Made by a program: the position numbers and the translations under genes. Source: DATFNI01 sp963787205 (GTDB lineage Bacteria; Bacteroidota; Rhodothermia; Balneolales; DATFMH01). Taken from it: 64,000 nucleotides of DNA. The notes under the pieces were generated by a model. That model saw only the letters and a list, made by a program, of their open reading frames with translations. It had not been told where the DNA came from and made no database searches. This document shows positions 1 through 8,855 of this stretch, in pieces (the first letter of the stretch is position 1; each line of letters begins with the position of its first letter). Where the stretch lies: assembly GCA_963787205.1 (NCBI GenBank), contig CAWBCD010000003.1, positions 514,111 to 578,110 on the forward strand, given 5' to 3'.

Positions 1-1287
1 GAATATGGAGATGATGAACTGAAAGGTCACCAGTCCTTTTCTGATTAATACACTACCCTTCTTTTTTTCGATACCTCCCTTCAGTGTTGCAACCGGTTTG
101 AGGGATGAAAGGAAAAATGCCGGATAGCCGCCCGCCAATAAACCGGTAACTACGGTGACTATTACTACGGAAAGGATAAATAAAGGATGGTCAAAATGTG
201 ACGGGATCTGTTGCTGGGTTATATGATTGAATACGGGGAGCAGCAGCTTCACAAGGAATAATGCAATGATGGTAGAAAACAGGGTCATGAGTGCAGCTTC
301 GCCGAGGAACTGTAATGCGAGTATGCCCCGGCCAGCCCCATTTACTTTTTTTATCACTACCTCCTTCGCCCGGTGAACCGCTCTTGCAGTAGACAGGTTC
401 ATGAAATTGATGCAGGCAATGACCAGTATAAATAGGGCTAATGCGGCGAAAAGATATATGGCATTGATACGACCACCCTCAGGCTTTCCATTCCTGAACG
501 CAGCGTATAGATGCATATCAGTGACGGATTCCAGGTACAATTTTGTACCCTTTTCGGACGGGTCATGTTTCGGGACAAGATTCAGTATCTCTTTTTCGAC
601 CCGGCTCTTATCGGCATGTGTATCCAGTTGAACATAGGTGGTGATCGTAAGGACACCCCAATGTTTCTTCATCCACGGCCGGCTTTTTTCAAATTGTGAC
701 TCAGGTAATAAAAAGCTGAACTGAAATGATGAAATGGATGGAATACTTTTTAACACGCCGGTCACCCGGTACTCCTGGTGATTGGATATTTTGACGGTCT
801 TTCCGATTGGATCTTCATTCCCAAAATATCTTTTTGCGAGTTCCTCAGTAATGACAATATCGTTCGGATCCTGAAGTGCTTTTTCAGGATTACCCTTCAC
901 AAGCGGATAGGTGAACATATTCAGGAAATCAGGTCCAGCATACATTCCCCGTTCTTTCCGATGATTCTGACCAACCGCAAACAAGAGCGGCATGCCCCAG
1001 GTGGTCTTGGTGACGTACTTTATGCCAGGGATGTCATTTCTAAGCACATCGGCAAGCGGTGCAGCACTCTCCGGAAAAGATTCGGTATTGTACGTCGACT
1101 GGGTCATCACCCGGTACAGGTGATCCTTATTCTTATTGAACTGATCGAAGCTGAGTTCCTGCCAGATCCACAGCATGATCAAGATCGCCGTCGTCAGTCC
1201 CACAGCCAGCCCGACAATATTGATAAAACTGTAGAGTTTGTGTCTCTTCAGGTTCCGGAGTGCTATTTTTAAGTAATTGTGGAGCAA
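1..1287 (-). CDS. MacB/FtsX-type ABC transporter permease, 3' end outside window
   Basis: Inner-membrane permease of an ABC export/mechanotransmission system. The minus strand is open from a TTG at 1287 (MLHNYLKIALRNLKRHKLYS) to the window edge. The N-terminus, with LKIALRNLKRHKLYSFINI, is the usual opening of FtsX/MacB permeases in Bacteroidota-like genomes. TM1 follows at once (IVGLAVGLTTAILIMLWIW), then a periplasmic MacB_PCD-type domain, then the FtsX core (YLFAALALFILVIACINFMN). An in-frame stop lies just upstream and no ATG is nearby, so the TTG start fits the family best. ATPase and adaptor genes lie upstream on the same strand, making it the third gene of the operon. The C-terminal part is beyond base 1. 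Confidence 0.88.
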   Translation of the reverse strand, partial: MLHNYLKIALRNLKRHKLYSFINIVGLAVGLTTAILIMLWIWQELSFDQFNKNKDHLYRVMTQSTYNTESFPESAAPLADVLRNDIPGIKYVTKTTWGMPLLFAVGQNHRKERGMYAGPDFLNMFTYPLVKGNPEKALQDPNDIVITEELAKRYFGNEDPIGKTVKISNHQEYRVTGVLKSIPSISSFQFSFLLPESQFEKSRPWMKKHWGVLTITTYVQLDTHADKSRVEKEILNLVPKHDPSEKGTKLYLESVTDMHLYAAFRNGKPEGGRINAIYLFAALALFILVIACINFMNLSTARAVHRAKEVVIKKVNGAGRGILALQFLGEAALMTLFSTIIALFLVKLLLPVFNHITQQQIPSHFDHPLFILSVVIVTVVTGLLAGGYPAFFLSSLKPVATLKGGIEKKKGSVLIRKGLVTFQFIISIF

Positions 1288-1288
1288 T

Positions 1289-1368
1289 GTATTAAAGTGT
1301 TAAGGTGCTAAAGTGTTTAAGTAACACTCAGCAGGCTGACCGCTGATAGCTGAATGCTGAAAGCTTTT
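1289..1368. repeat. Spacer with octamer and GCTGA-type repeats
   Basis: The spacer between permease and ATPase genes has four degenerate copies of an octamer GTGTTAAR (1289-1320), then a run of GCTGA-like words (GCTGAC, GCTGAT, GCTGAA) at 1330-1365. Both repeat types recur elsewhere: octamers at 2065, 2587, 7695 and 51643; GCTGA words at 17474, 51606 and 52570. Function unknown. Confidence 0.75.
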
Positions 1369-2058
1369 TCACACATGAAATTTCTCGTTGAAGTTTTCGG
1401 TTACGATCTGGCCGTCAAACAGGTTGATGATGCGGTGAGCGTAGTCGGCATCGTAGGGTGAGTGAGTTACCATCACGATGGTCGTTCCCTGTTCGTTGAG
1501 ACCGGTTAACAGGTTCAGGACTTCTTCGCTTCGATCGGAATCGAGGTTACCGGTCGGTTCGTCAGCGAGGATGAGTTTAGGGTTGGCTACCACGGCGCGG
1601 GCTATAGCAACGCGCTGCTGCTGACCGCCAGAGAGTTGCTGCGGGAAGTGGTTGCGTCGGTGCATGATGTCCATGCGTGTGAGCGCCGCTTCGACTTTCT
1701 CTTTTCGCTCAGACTCGGGCACTTTGAGGTAGAGCAACGGCAACTCGACATTTTCGAATACCGTCAGCTCATCAATCAGGTTGAAGCTCTGGAAGATGAA
1801 TCCGATGTTCCCTTTTCGCAGTCGGGCCCGTTCCCGCTCCGAAAATTGCGATACTTCTTTTCCCAGGAAATGATATTCGCCCTCGCTCGGGTTGTCGAGG
1901 AGTCCCATGACGTTTAACAGGGTCGATTTCCCGCACCCGGATGGCCCCATTATCGCCACAAACTCTCCCTCTCCAATCTCGAGGTTCACCTCATTCAGCG
2001 CAGTCGTCTCCACCTCGTCGGTGGTGTAAGTTTTTTTTAGGTTTACTGTTTTGATCAT
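1369..2058 (-). CDS. ABC transporter ATP-binding protein (MacB/LolD type)
   Basis: Cytoplasmic ATPase that powers the adjacent FtsX-type permease. The 229-residue protein is one complete ABC domain: Walker A GPSGCGKST near residue 39, Q-loop in FIFQSFNLIDELTVFENV, signature LSGGQQQRVAIARA near 142, Walker B LILADEPTGNLDS, and the H-loop histidine in VMVTHSP. The length and the EFVAIMGPSGCGKSTLLN opening are typical of the LolD/MacB subfamily. It lies between the adaptor and permease genes. The presumed adaptor-ATPase-permease operon is interrupted upstream by an unrelated four-helix-bundle gene with repeat arrays. The export substrate cannot be told. Confidence 0.95.
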   Translation of the reverse strand: MIKTVNLKKTYTTDEVETTALNEVNLEIGEGEFVAIMGPSGCGKSTLLNVMGLLDNPSEGEYHFLGKEVSQFSERERARLRKGNIGFIFQSFNLIDELTVFENVELPLLYLKVPESERKEKVEAALTRMDIMHRRNHFPQQLSGGQQQRVAIARAVVANPKLILADEPTGNLDSDRSEEVLNLLTGLNEQGTTIVMVTHSPYDADYAHRIINLFDGQIVTENFNEKFHV

Positions 2059-2064
2059 TATGAT

Positions 2065-2096
2065 GTGTTAGGGTGTTAGGGTGTTAGGGTGTTAAA
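2065..2096. repeat. Octamer tandem array GTGTTAGG x4
   Basis: Four head-to-tail octamers (three GTGTTAGG, one GTGTTAAA). With the inverted array at 2587-2640 they bracket the four-helix-bundle gene. Confidence 0.9.
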
Positions 2097-2120
2097 GTTC
2101 GACGATCGTATGCTTGATGT

Positions 2121-2522
2121 TTATGGTTCGTACATCACAATCTCATCTTCCGTTTTGTTTGATTTGAGATGTTTGATAAGTCCCAATGTCATGAAGCGGC
2201 ATGAATCACAAAGATTTTGGAGCTTTTCTATTTCTTCTTTGGGTAGATAATCAAGATCAAGAGCTATATATAAAAGACTTTTTACTTCAGCTGCTGAGCT
2301 CTGTGAATAATTCAGAAACCGTACAAAATCCATCTTATTAAACCTGGCAAATCCTTCAGCGATATTTGTCATAGTCGAAATACTAGCTCTATGTATTTGA
2401 TCACGAAATGCAAAATCATGTGAAATAGAAGTGGTATTTGTGATTCTATACATATTGGAGACCAATTCCCTTGCTTTCTTCCAGCAATCCAGATCTTCAA
2501 ATCTTTCTATTTTACTCATCAC
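2121..2522 (-). CDS. Four-helix-bundle protein (S23/IVS-encoded family)
   Basis: A 133-residue all-helical protein of the family first seen in 23S rRNA intervening sequences and related to Avd accessory proteins of diversity-generating retroelements. Hallmarks are the N-terminal FEDLDCWKKARELV, the central QIHRASISTMTNIAEGFAR, and FVRFLNYSQSSAAEVKSLL. Such proteins form basic oligomeric bundles and may bind nucleic acid; the cellular role of orphan copies is unknown. The gene lies inside what should be a compact efflux operon and is bracketed by octamer repeats in opposite orientation, which suggests it arrived as an insertion. No rRNA or retroelement is in the window. Confidence 0.9.
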   Translation of the reverse strand: MMSKIERFEDLDCWKKARELVSNMYRITNTTSISHDFAFRDQIHRASISTMTNIAEGFARFNKMDFVRFLNYSQSSAAEVKSLLYIALDLDYLPKEEIEKLQNLCDSCRFMTLGLIKHLKSNKTEDEIVMYEP

Positions 2523-2586
2523 AAAATCTCGGATTAGTTCATGCTATCATTTGTTAAATGAACCAATATCAAACAACTCCTTACAT

Positions 2587-2640
2587 AACACTTTAACACT
2601 TTAACACTTTAACACTTTAACACTTTAACACTTTAACACC
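2587..2640. repeat. Octamer tandem array AACACTTT x6
   Basis: Six exact AACACTTT units plus AACACC. This is the reverse complement of the GTGTTARR unit seen on the other side of the four-helix-bundle gene. The array ends at the stop codon of the adaptor gene. Confidence 0.92.
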
Positions 2641-3897
2641 TATTTCAATACCAGCACCTCATTATCTCCGAAATTATCATAACTCGATGTTATCACTTTG
2701 TCGCCGGGTTTGAGACCGCTGAGCACTTCGAAATAATCAGGGTTTTGCCGGCCGATCTGGATATTCTTCTTACTGTGCATAATTCCCGGAGGGATCCAGG
2801 ACATAGACCCAGTTCCCGCCTGTCTTCTGATAAAATCCACCACGGGCTAACAACAGAGCCTTTGAGGATGACCCAAGCGCCAGGCGTATTTGCAGCGTCT
2901 GCCCCGGTTTCAACCCATCCGGTGCCGTTCCCTGAAACGCCATATCCACCTGGAACTGTCCATTGCTAACTGATGGATACACTTTGGTTATCTTGAGCCC
3001 ATATGTGTGATCGTTGAAGTCGAAAGTACCCACGAGTCCGGTATCGATACGCGTCAGGTAGTGTTCGTCGATATTAACGCGGGCCTCATAATCGTTGAGC
3101 ATGTCTACCTGACCCAGACGCTGTCCCTGACTGACGGATTGCCCCACCTCAAGATCCGGTGTTGTCAATTGCCCTTTGATAGGAGACGTTACCACCAGGT
3201 TGTTCAGGATGTTTTCCACATAATCCAGACTCTTATTGAGCCGAATTTCAGATTGATCCAATTGCTTCAGCCGGTTATGGTGCGAGAGCGAATCCTGCTG
3301 GTAAGCGGCCTGTGCGATTTGCCATTTATCTTTCGACCGTTCATAATTGGCTTTATCATCTACGAAATCTTTGGCGGACAGTGTAATGGCGCCTTTTGCA
3401 TGCAACACGCTGTCCCGTTCAAACTGCGACTTTGCCGTTTCGTACGCATACCGGGCATCCACCATGGCGTTGCGCAGGCCAAGACTCGTTTGCTGAATGG
3501 TTATGCGTGTATTCCGGACATTATTGATCTGATCGTACAGGTTGGAAACCTGGAACATCGTCTGCAACTGCATACTTGCGTTGGCAAGCGTCAGAATGGT
3601 ATCACCAGGTGCAACCATTGCCCCCGACTCCCGATAGATATGCTTTATAACCCCACCCTCGATAGCGTCAAGATAGACGGTTTGAACGGGGGTAACTGTC
3701 CCATCAACAGGGATAAATTCCTGGAAAGAGCCCTCATGAACGGTTGATATCGTCAGCGTATCTCTATTAACGTTCAATCTGGATGCCGAACCGACGGAAA
3801 GCAACATATATACCAACGCAATCACGACGATAACGACGCCCGACCAGAAGATCATCCGTTTCGGGGTCCAGAACTTCTTCTCGATTTTTCGATCCAT
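2640..3897 (-). CDS. HlyD/MFP-type periplasmic adaptor subunit, frameshifted
   Basis: Membrane-fusion adaptor that would link the ATPase/permease to the outer membrane or periplasm. ATG at 3897 (MDRKIEKKFW) is preferred over GTG 3903. One N-terminal TM (MIFWSGVVIVVIALVYMLL) is followed by a barrel/lipoyl half (GGVIKHIYRESGAMVAPGDTI), a long coiled-coil hairpin (about residues 110-220), then the second lipoyl half and beta-barrel. The reading frame breaks near 2771: frame one ends DPSGNYAQ-stop, while the next frame continues KKNIQIGRQNPDYFEVLSGL to the natural end at 2640. One extra T explains it, so the gene is either recently broken or miscalled by one base. It is first in the operon, behind a sigma-54-like promoter. 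Confidence 0.85.
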
Positions 3898-3952
3898 TCC
3901 CACGGATCAATTTCCTTTCATTTATTGAATAAATACATCTATCCGTGGTAGT

Positions 3953-3968
3953 ACCAATAATTGTGCCA
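3953..3968 (-). promoter_or_regulatory. Sigma-54 (-24/-12) promoter candidate
   Basis: The minus strand reads TGGCAC-N5-TTGGT about 55 bases before the adaptor start codon. The -24 element matches TGGCAC. The second dinucleotide is exactly 12 positions after the first (GG-N10-GG, against consensus GG-N10-GC). A sigma-54-dependent activator is encoded divergently about 0.9 kb away. Confidence 0.5.
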
Positions 3969-4034
3969 GAACGATGAAATCCTCTGGTTAATCGAGATAT
4001 GGGCCTGTTTAGAAGAGTAAACATGTTTGAAAAT

Positions 4035-4060
4035 GAACAGCAAGTGTTCGTTTTCGAACA
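4035..4060. promoter_or_regulatory. Palindromic upstream activator site candidate
   Basis: A perfect 6+6 palindrome, TGTTCG-N4-CGAACA (4045-4060), is joined by a third half-site giving GAACA-N5-TGTTC (4035-4049). It lies about 86 bases upstream of the -24/-12-like element, the usual distance for enhancer-binding proteins, so the NtrC-type regulator at 4855 is the natural candidate binder. Confidence 0.5.
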
Positions 4061-4139
4061 ATTCTAAAACAAAAAAGACATGATGATGTGTAAGGTTTTA
4101 TTGAAATCCGTATCAATATAATTAACAAATGGATGCTAG

Positions 4140-4732
4140 CACCTGGCTTCAGCCAGGTGATTATGGAGTTAAAAAAAAATTGAAACCGTTTAAACGGTTT
4201 CCCAATTAACAAGGAATCAAGAGAATGTCAGTTCATGCCTATCATCGCTGTTTCGTACACCTCATATGGTCGACATATAAAAGAAGAAAAATACTGCCAG
4301 TCGAAGCACGAAAACGAGTATCACGCTTCCTTTACCAATATGCTGAGTCACGAGATGTCTTTATGAAAATCAATTATGTGAATGCCGATCATGTTCATAC
4401 ACTCATAGATTTATCACCAGATAAGAGTATTCAAGATATTGTCAAATTATTAAAGGGAAGTTCTTCTCACTGGATCAATAAAAAGAGAATAATTGAAGAG
4501 AAATTTTCATGGGGCCGGGGATATGGCGCCTTCTCAGTTTCTCAATCCAATGCAAGTATTGTTATTCACTACATTGAAAACCAGGATATCCATCATCGAA
4601 AGAAGAATTTTTCTGATGAGTTTGAATCTTTTCTCAGTGCAAATAATCTGGACATTCGGAGGGAAAAAACCGTTTAAACGGTTTCCCTTGATACATCTCG
4701 GGTCACCTGGCTCACCTGGCTGAAGCCAGGTG
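4140..4732 (+). mobile_element. REP-associated tyrosine transposase unit with flanking palindromes
   Basis: The element is bounded by imperfect palindromes: CACCTGGCTTCAGCCAGGTG at 4140-4159 and its inverted counterpart at 4713-4732. Nested inside are two copies of AAACCGTTTAAACGGTTT (4183-4200 and 4667-4684). The transposase stop codon falls inside the inner right palindrome. Such nested palindromes around a lone Y1 transposase match RAYT/REP systems rather than a standard IS200 with subterminal hairpins only. Confidence 0.8.
4225..4677 (+). CDS. REP-associated tyrosine transposase (Y1/IS200-like TnpA)
   Basis: Single-strand DNA transposase or REP-processing enzyme of the HUH Y1 family, 150 residues. 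The opening HRCFVHLIWSTYKRRKIL is a strand-rich core. The HUH metal site is in NADHVHTLIDL (HVH). The conserved GYGAFSVSQSN is followed by the presumed catalytic tyrosine in IVIHYIENQ. Length is normal and the frame is intact, so it may be active. The gene separates the efflux operon from its presumed two-component regulator. Confidence 0.92.
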   Translation: MSVHAYHRCFVHLIWSTYKRRKILPVEARKRVSRFLYQYAESRDVFMKINYVNADHVHTLIDLSPDKSIQDIVKLLKGSSSHWINKKRIIEEKFSWGRGYGAFSVSQSNASIVIHYIENQDIHHRKKNFSDEFESFLSANNLDIRREKTV

Positions 4733-4854
4733 CTGAGATTGATTTAAATAACCAGTTCCAATATCCCCCGCCCCTTTATCCCCATTTCTTTTTTGATTAT
4801 TTATCATCCTATCTTGAGGTGTTTAGATTAGAACCCAAATTTTGTTTTTGGCTC

Positions 4855-6237
4855 ATGAAAGAGACGATAGGTCGTATTTTGATCGTGGACGATGATGAGG
4901 ATATCCTGCAATCAGCCAGGTTGTTCCTGAAACAGCATGGAGCGCATGTTGATACCGAAAAAGATCCGGTATCTATCCCCGCAATAATCAAAAACGAGAT
5001 GTATGATGTCATCCTGTTGGATATGAATTTCAACAAGGATATCAGCAATGGTGAAGACGGCTTTTACTGGATGAGGAAAATCCTGGAAATCGATCCATCC
5101 GCCGTTGTCATCTTCATTACGGCGTATGGGGATGTCGGTCAGGCAGTACGTGCCATCAAAGAGGGTGCTACGGATTTTGTGTTAAAACCCTGGCAAAACG
5201 AGAAACTGCTGGCTACCATATCCTCTGCCCTTAAGCTACGGGCGTCCCGTAATGAAGCGGATAACCTTCGATCACGCCAGAAACAACTCAGCGCCGACAT
5301 GGACCAGGGCTTCCAGGAGATCATAGGCCGCAGCCTCGCTATGCAAAATGTGTTCGATACGATCAATAAAGTGGCTGCTACCGATGCCAATGTTCTTATC
5401 CTTGGAGAAAACGGCACGGGCAAGGAACTGGTGGCACGTGCTCTTCACAGGCGATCCAAAAGATCCGATGAGGTGTTTATCAGCGTGGATATGGGAGCCT
5501 TAACCGAGACCTTGTTCGAGAGCGAACTGTTTGGTCATGTTAAAGGAGCCTTCACAGATGCTCACGCCGATCGTCCCGGCCGTTTTGAAATAGCCTCAGG
5601 AGGAACACTCTTTCTGGATGAAATTGGGAACCTTTCCATGCCCATGCAATCCAAACTGCTCACTGTCCTCCAGCAGCGGCAGGTGACGAGGGTTGGTTCC
5701 AATAAAACACATCCCATTGATATTCGATTGATTTGCGCCACCAATCAAAATATTCACCAGATGGTGCAGGATCAGGATTTTCGTCAGGACCTGCTCTACC
5801 GGATCAACACCATTGAGATCCATCTTCCACCACTTCGCGATCGCCGGGGTGATATTTCGCTGTTGCTCAACCACTTCCTGGAGAAATACGCCCAGCGTTA
5901 CAACAAAGATGTCCATTCCATTGGTGAACCGGCCCTGAATAAGCTGATAAACTACAGCTGGCCGGGGAACGTGCGTGAACTTATTCATTCGGTGGAACGA
6001 GCAGTAATTATGACTGAAGATGACATCCTGCAACCCCAGGACTTCTTTTTCAGCTCAAATACTGATAAACAATCCAATGAATCACTGGTTATGGACGATC
6101 TCAACCTGGATGAAATTGAAAAACTTGCGATTCGCAGGGCCTTAAAAAAACATCACGGTAATATCTCTCATGCTGCAGATGAACTCGGTATAACCCGGGC
6201 GGCACTCTACCGGCGAATGGAAAAGTATGGCTTGTAA
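4855..6237 (+). CDS. Sigma-54-dependent response regulator (NtrC family)
   Basis: Phosphorylation-controlled enhancer-binding protein that remodels sigma-54 RNA polymerase. ATG 4855 (MKETIGRILIVDDDEDI) puts the receiver domain at the normal N-terminus; an in-frame GTG at 4819 would add only 12 residues. The receiver has the DDD acid pocket, phospho-acceptor D in VILLDMNF and the lysine in FVLKPWQ. The AAA+ domain shows Walker A GENGTGKE, the sigma-54-contacting loop as GAFTDA (consensus GAFTGA) and Walker B GTLFLDEIGN. A Fis-type HTH (HGNISHAADELGITRAALYRR) closes it. The histidine kinase gene follows 110 bases on. Likely target: the divergent efflux operon. Confidence 0.94.
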   Translation: MKETIGRILIVDDDEDILQSARLFLKQHGAHVDTEKDPVSIPAIIKNEMYDVILLDMNFNKDISNGEDGFYWMRKILEIDPSAVVIFITAYGDVGQAVRAIKEGATDFVLKPWQNEKLLATISSALKLRASRNEADNLRSRQKQLSADMDQGFQEIIGRSLAMQNVFDTINKVAATDANVLILGENGTGKELVARALHRRSKRSDEVFISVDMGALTETLFESELFGHVKGAFTDAHADRPGRFEIASGGTLFLDEIGNLSMPMQSKLLTVLQQRQVTRVGSNKTHPIDIRLICATNQNIHQMVQDQDFRQDLLYRINTIEIHLPPLRDRRGDISLLLNHFLEKYAQRYNKDVHSIGEPALNKLINYSWPGNVRELIHSVERAVIMTEDDILQPQDFFFSSNTDKQSNESLVMDDLNLDEIEKLAIRRALKKHHGNISHAADELGITRAALYRRMEKYGL

Positions 6238-6347
6238 TCGAAAAATGCCTAAAGTGCTTCGAGTGCCGGGAGTACTTTAGTTGTGGCAATAGTAACAGAT
6301 ATCAACTCTAAGTACTCCTAACTCCAAGTACTCAAAACTTTCTCACC

Positions 6348-7694
6348 ATGTGGATCAGACGCTTTCGTTTTCTTATTGTGACACGTATCGTGCTGCTCGT
6401 GGTTAGTATCGCTTTATTCTTCTATCTGCTTGACAAGACTGAGTATCTGTTCGCCGATATAATCATTGGATTGCTCATCGTCTACCAGGCGTACCGATTG
6501 TTTTATCAGTTCGACCGGTCCAACCGGGAGTTGACACGTTTTCTTGAAGCCATCCGTTATTCCGATTTCTCCCAATCATTTACGAGCGTTGCAAAGTCCA
6601 ACTCGTTCAAAGATTTGGAACATGCTTTCAGTGAAATTATAGAACAATTCAGGGAAACGAGGGCAGAAAAAGAAGAGCAAACCCGTTATCTACAGACGAT
6701 CGTACAGCATGTCGGGGTAGGACTGTTATCATTCAACCAGGATGGAAAAGTTGAACTCATCAACAATGCGGCAAAGCGACTGCTGGGTGTTACAGTGCTC
6801 CGTAATATTGATACACTCGCTGAAACAAGTCCTGAGCTTTTTGATACCATCAGCAGGCTGCGAAGCGGTGATCATCTAACGGTTCCCTTTCAGAAAGCTG
6901 GTGACGACAGCAAGATGTTGTCCCTTTACACTACGGAGTTTAAACGAAAGGGAAACAGCTACACCCTGTTGTCTATCCAGGACATACGCAGCGAGATGGA
7001 AGAACAGGAACTGGAAGCCTGGCAAAAACTGACACGGGTTCTGACACATGAAATCATGAACTCGATAACTCCCATATCCTCTCTAAGTTCCACCCTCAAC
7101 GGTATCATAACCGATGAAGATGAGCCCCATGCTATTTCAGATGATACCTGGGATGATATCCGCCTGGGTCTATCAACAATTGAAAAGAGGAGTAAAGCGC
7201 TTATTCGTTTTGTTGAGGATTACCGAAAGTTTACACGTGTGAGAACACCGCAGTCCTCGTCTTTTGCTGTAAAAGATCTGTTTGACAGAGTAAAAAGACT
7301 GGTCGAACCTGCTCTGAATGATAAAAATATCCGGATCCATCAGAGTATCATTCCGGAAAGTCTGGAACTCATTGCTGATCAGGAATTGATTGAACAGGCA
7401 CTGATAAATATTATCAAGAATGCCTCTCAATCGATTGAACAACAAAAAAATGCACAAATCACACTCAGGTCGGAAATAGACAGGAACAGCCATTTGATCA
7501 TCCAGGTGGAGGATAATGGGCCGGGGATACCCAAAGATGTCATGGAAAAAATATTCGTGCCCTTCTACTCCACCAGGAATACCGGTTCCGGAATTGGTCT
7601 CAGTCTCAGTAAACAAATCATGAAATTACACAAGGGGACTATTTCTGTTCAATCGGAGCCCAACGTCAAAACGGTGTTTACTTTAAAATTCTAG
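6348..7694 (+). CDS. Membrane sensor histidine kinase (NtrY/NtrB-like)
   Basis: Inner-membrane kinase that would phosphorylate the preceding NtrC-type regulator. Two TM segments lie at residues 8-45 (LIVTRIVLLVVSIALFFYLL and ADIIIGLLIVYQAYRLFY) with almost no periplasmic loop. A HAMP-like helix, a PAS-like segment (TIVQHVGVGLLSFNQDGKVE), the HisKA box with H in RVLTHEIMNSITPI, and a HATPase_c domain (NIIKNASQ, DNGPGIP, GSGIGLSLSKQIM) follow. The short loop suggests it senses something within the membrane or cytoplasm. An octamer repeat array begins right after its stop codon. Confidence 0.94.
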   Translation: MWIRRFRFLIVTRIVLLVVSIALFFYLLDKTEYLFADIIIGLLIVYQAYRLFYQFDRSNRELTRFLEAIRYSDFSQSFTSVAKSNSFKDLEHAFSEIIEQFRETRAEKEEQTRYLQTIVQHVGVGLLSFNQDGKVELINNAAKRLLGVTVLRNIDTLAETSPELFDTISRLRSGDHLTVPFQKAGDDSKMLSLYTTEFKRKGNSYTLLSIQDIRSEMEEQELEAWQKLTRVLTHEIMNSITPISSLSSTLNGIITDEDEPHAISDDTWDDIRLGLSTIEKRSKALIRFVEDYRKFTRVRTPQSSSFAVKDLFDRVKRLVEPALNDKNIRIHQSIIPESLELIADQELIEQALINIIKNASQSIEQQKNAQITLRSEIDRNSHLIIQVEDNGPGIPKDVMEKIFVPFYSTRNTGSGIGLSLSKQIMKLHKGTISVQSEPNVKTVFTLKF

Positions 7695-7742
7695 GTGTTA
7701 AGGTGTTAAGGTGTTAAGGTGTTAAGGTGTTAAGGTGTTAAG
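7695..7742. repeat. Octamer tandem array GTGTTAAG x6
   Basis: Six exact head-to-tail GTGTTAAG units start directly after the histidine kinase stop codon. Confidence 0.93.
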
Positions 7743-7793
7743 TATACCTCTTTCCGTGAATAATTCGGGTTATGGTCCAACCGGACAAAAAAA

Positions 7794-7834
7794 GCAATGA
7801 AGTAACAGACGTGTTAGAACTGTTACTTCGTTGC
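7794..7834. terminator. Long hairpin between convergent genes
   Basis: Stem GCAATGAAGTAACAG / CTGTTACTTCGTTGC (one mismatch) around an 11-base loop, between the kinase and CHRD genes. There is no clear U-tract on either strand, so termination is probable but not certain. Confidence 0.5.
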
Positions 7835-8544
7835 TATATCGCTGCTGCGCTGGTGTATACACCCGGAAATTCAGAGATCACCTTAACGCTGATAATCAGC
7901 AGAGGGATTATTTCTTTGTCGGTATCCAGCGTTCCACGTTGTTCATGACCTTGCCCCTGAAGTTCGCCTTTGGGATGCATGGTGGTGTGGACAATTACGT
8001 AAGCGCTGTCGTCCTTCATCACCCGGACCAGGTCTTCAACGGAATGCCCTTGCAGGGGTCCGGAAAGATCCTGCGAAGTTATTGCCCCGGTAACAAATTG
8101 GCCGTCAATCGGACCCGGCATCAATTTAGGACTGTGTTCGCCTTTGGGATATAGCCATACCAGTTCAGGTCCAATCGGTTGTCCATTAACCTCGTGAACG
8201 TGGATCATGGTCACGCTGTCGGCTTTCATAAGATAAATCGTGTAGTATAGTTTGGTCTTATCCTGGTTCAGACGGAAAAAGACTTTACCATTGGCTTCTG
8301 TTCGAACCGGATCGGGTTGGACGCGGGCACCGGATAAATCCGCAACGTAGTGACTGTTTGTTGCAAGCGCCCGGCCTTTTAATAATGGGTTATCCTGCAA
8401 TTGAGCCTTGGTAACCTCATGATCCTTTTTTTGGATAACGTTTGTATTACGTGAACACCCAAATGAGATGATGATGCACGACAGTAGAACAAGCACAGTC
8501 GAAGGTCTTTTAATTAATGCATACTGAGACAACGAGTTAGCCAT
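7834..8544 (-). CDS. CHRD-domain lipoprotein
   Basis: Predicted outer- or inner-membrane lipoprotein with a CHRD fold, a beta-sandwich named from chordin and of unknown activity in bacteria. ATG 8544 (MANSLSQYALIKRP) gives a normal SPII signal, VLVLLSCIIISFGCS, with Cys as the lipidated residue; a longer start exists at 8592. The CHRD core covers about residues 70-195: LSGARVQPDPVRTEANGKVFF, YYTIYLMKADSVTMIHVHE, then the histidine-rich TTMHPKGELQGQ near the C-terminus. Nothing in the neighbourhood suggests a pathway. Confidence 0.85.
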   Translation of the reverse strand: MANSLSQYALIKRPSTVLVLLSCIIISFGCSRNTNVIQKKDHEVTKAQLQDNPLLKGRALATNSHYVADLSGARVQPDPVRTEANGKVFFRLNQDKTKLYYTIYLMKADSVTMIHVHEVNGQPIGPELVWLYPKGEHSPKLMPGPIDGQFVTGAITSQDLSGPLQGHSVEDLVRVMKDDSAYVIVHTTMHPKGELQGQGHEQRGTLDTDKEIIPLLIISVKVISEFPGVYTSAAAI

Positions 8545-8855
8545 GATAACAGTGTTTAGAAGTTCTGATGTTTTTGGTACCTGCATTAACACACACGGTA
8601 AGTAACAGGTGCAATGATATGATAGTTCGTAATAGTGTCACATAGTAAACATCCCGCAAAATAGGTTGTTTATCAGTTTAAGTCCTTGTGCACAAATACA
8701 AAAACCTAACATGTTTTATTGTCATTTTATTGTTGAAAGATGAAAGAGACAGGTAACAGAAACTATTTACCCTTTTCAGGTCGGTCAAATTCATGGTAAC
8801 CGTTTAAAGATTCGTATTTTGAGATCTATTCAACAACAAATAGCGGAATTTTTTT

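Noticed and set aside
778..1272. 164-codon plus-strand frame
   Set aside because: It is antisense to the FtsX-type permease, whose frame gives clear TM helices and family motifs.
7695..7742. CRISPR-like short array
   Set aside because: Units are contiguous octamers without spacers and no cas gene is near.
8593..8855. preQ1-type riboswitch before queG
   Set aside because: No matching conserved core was seen, and such switches normally control preQ1 synthesis or transport rather than QueG.
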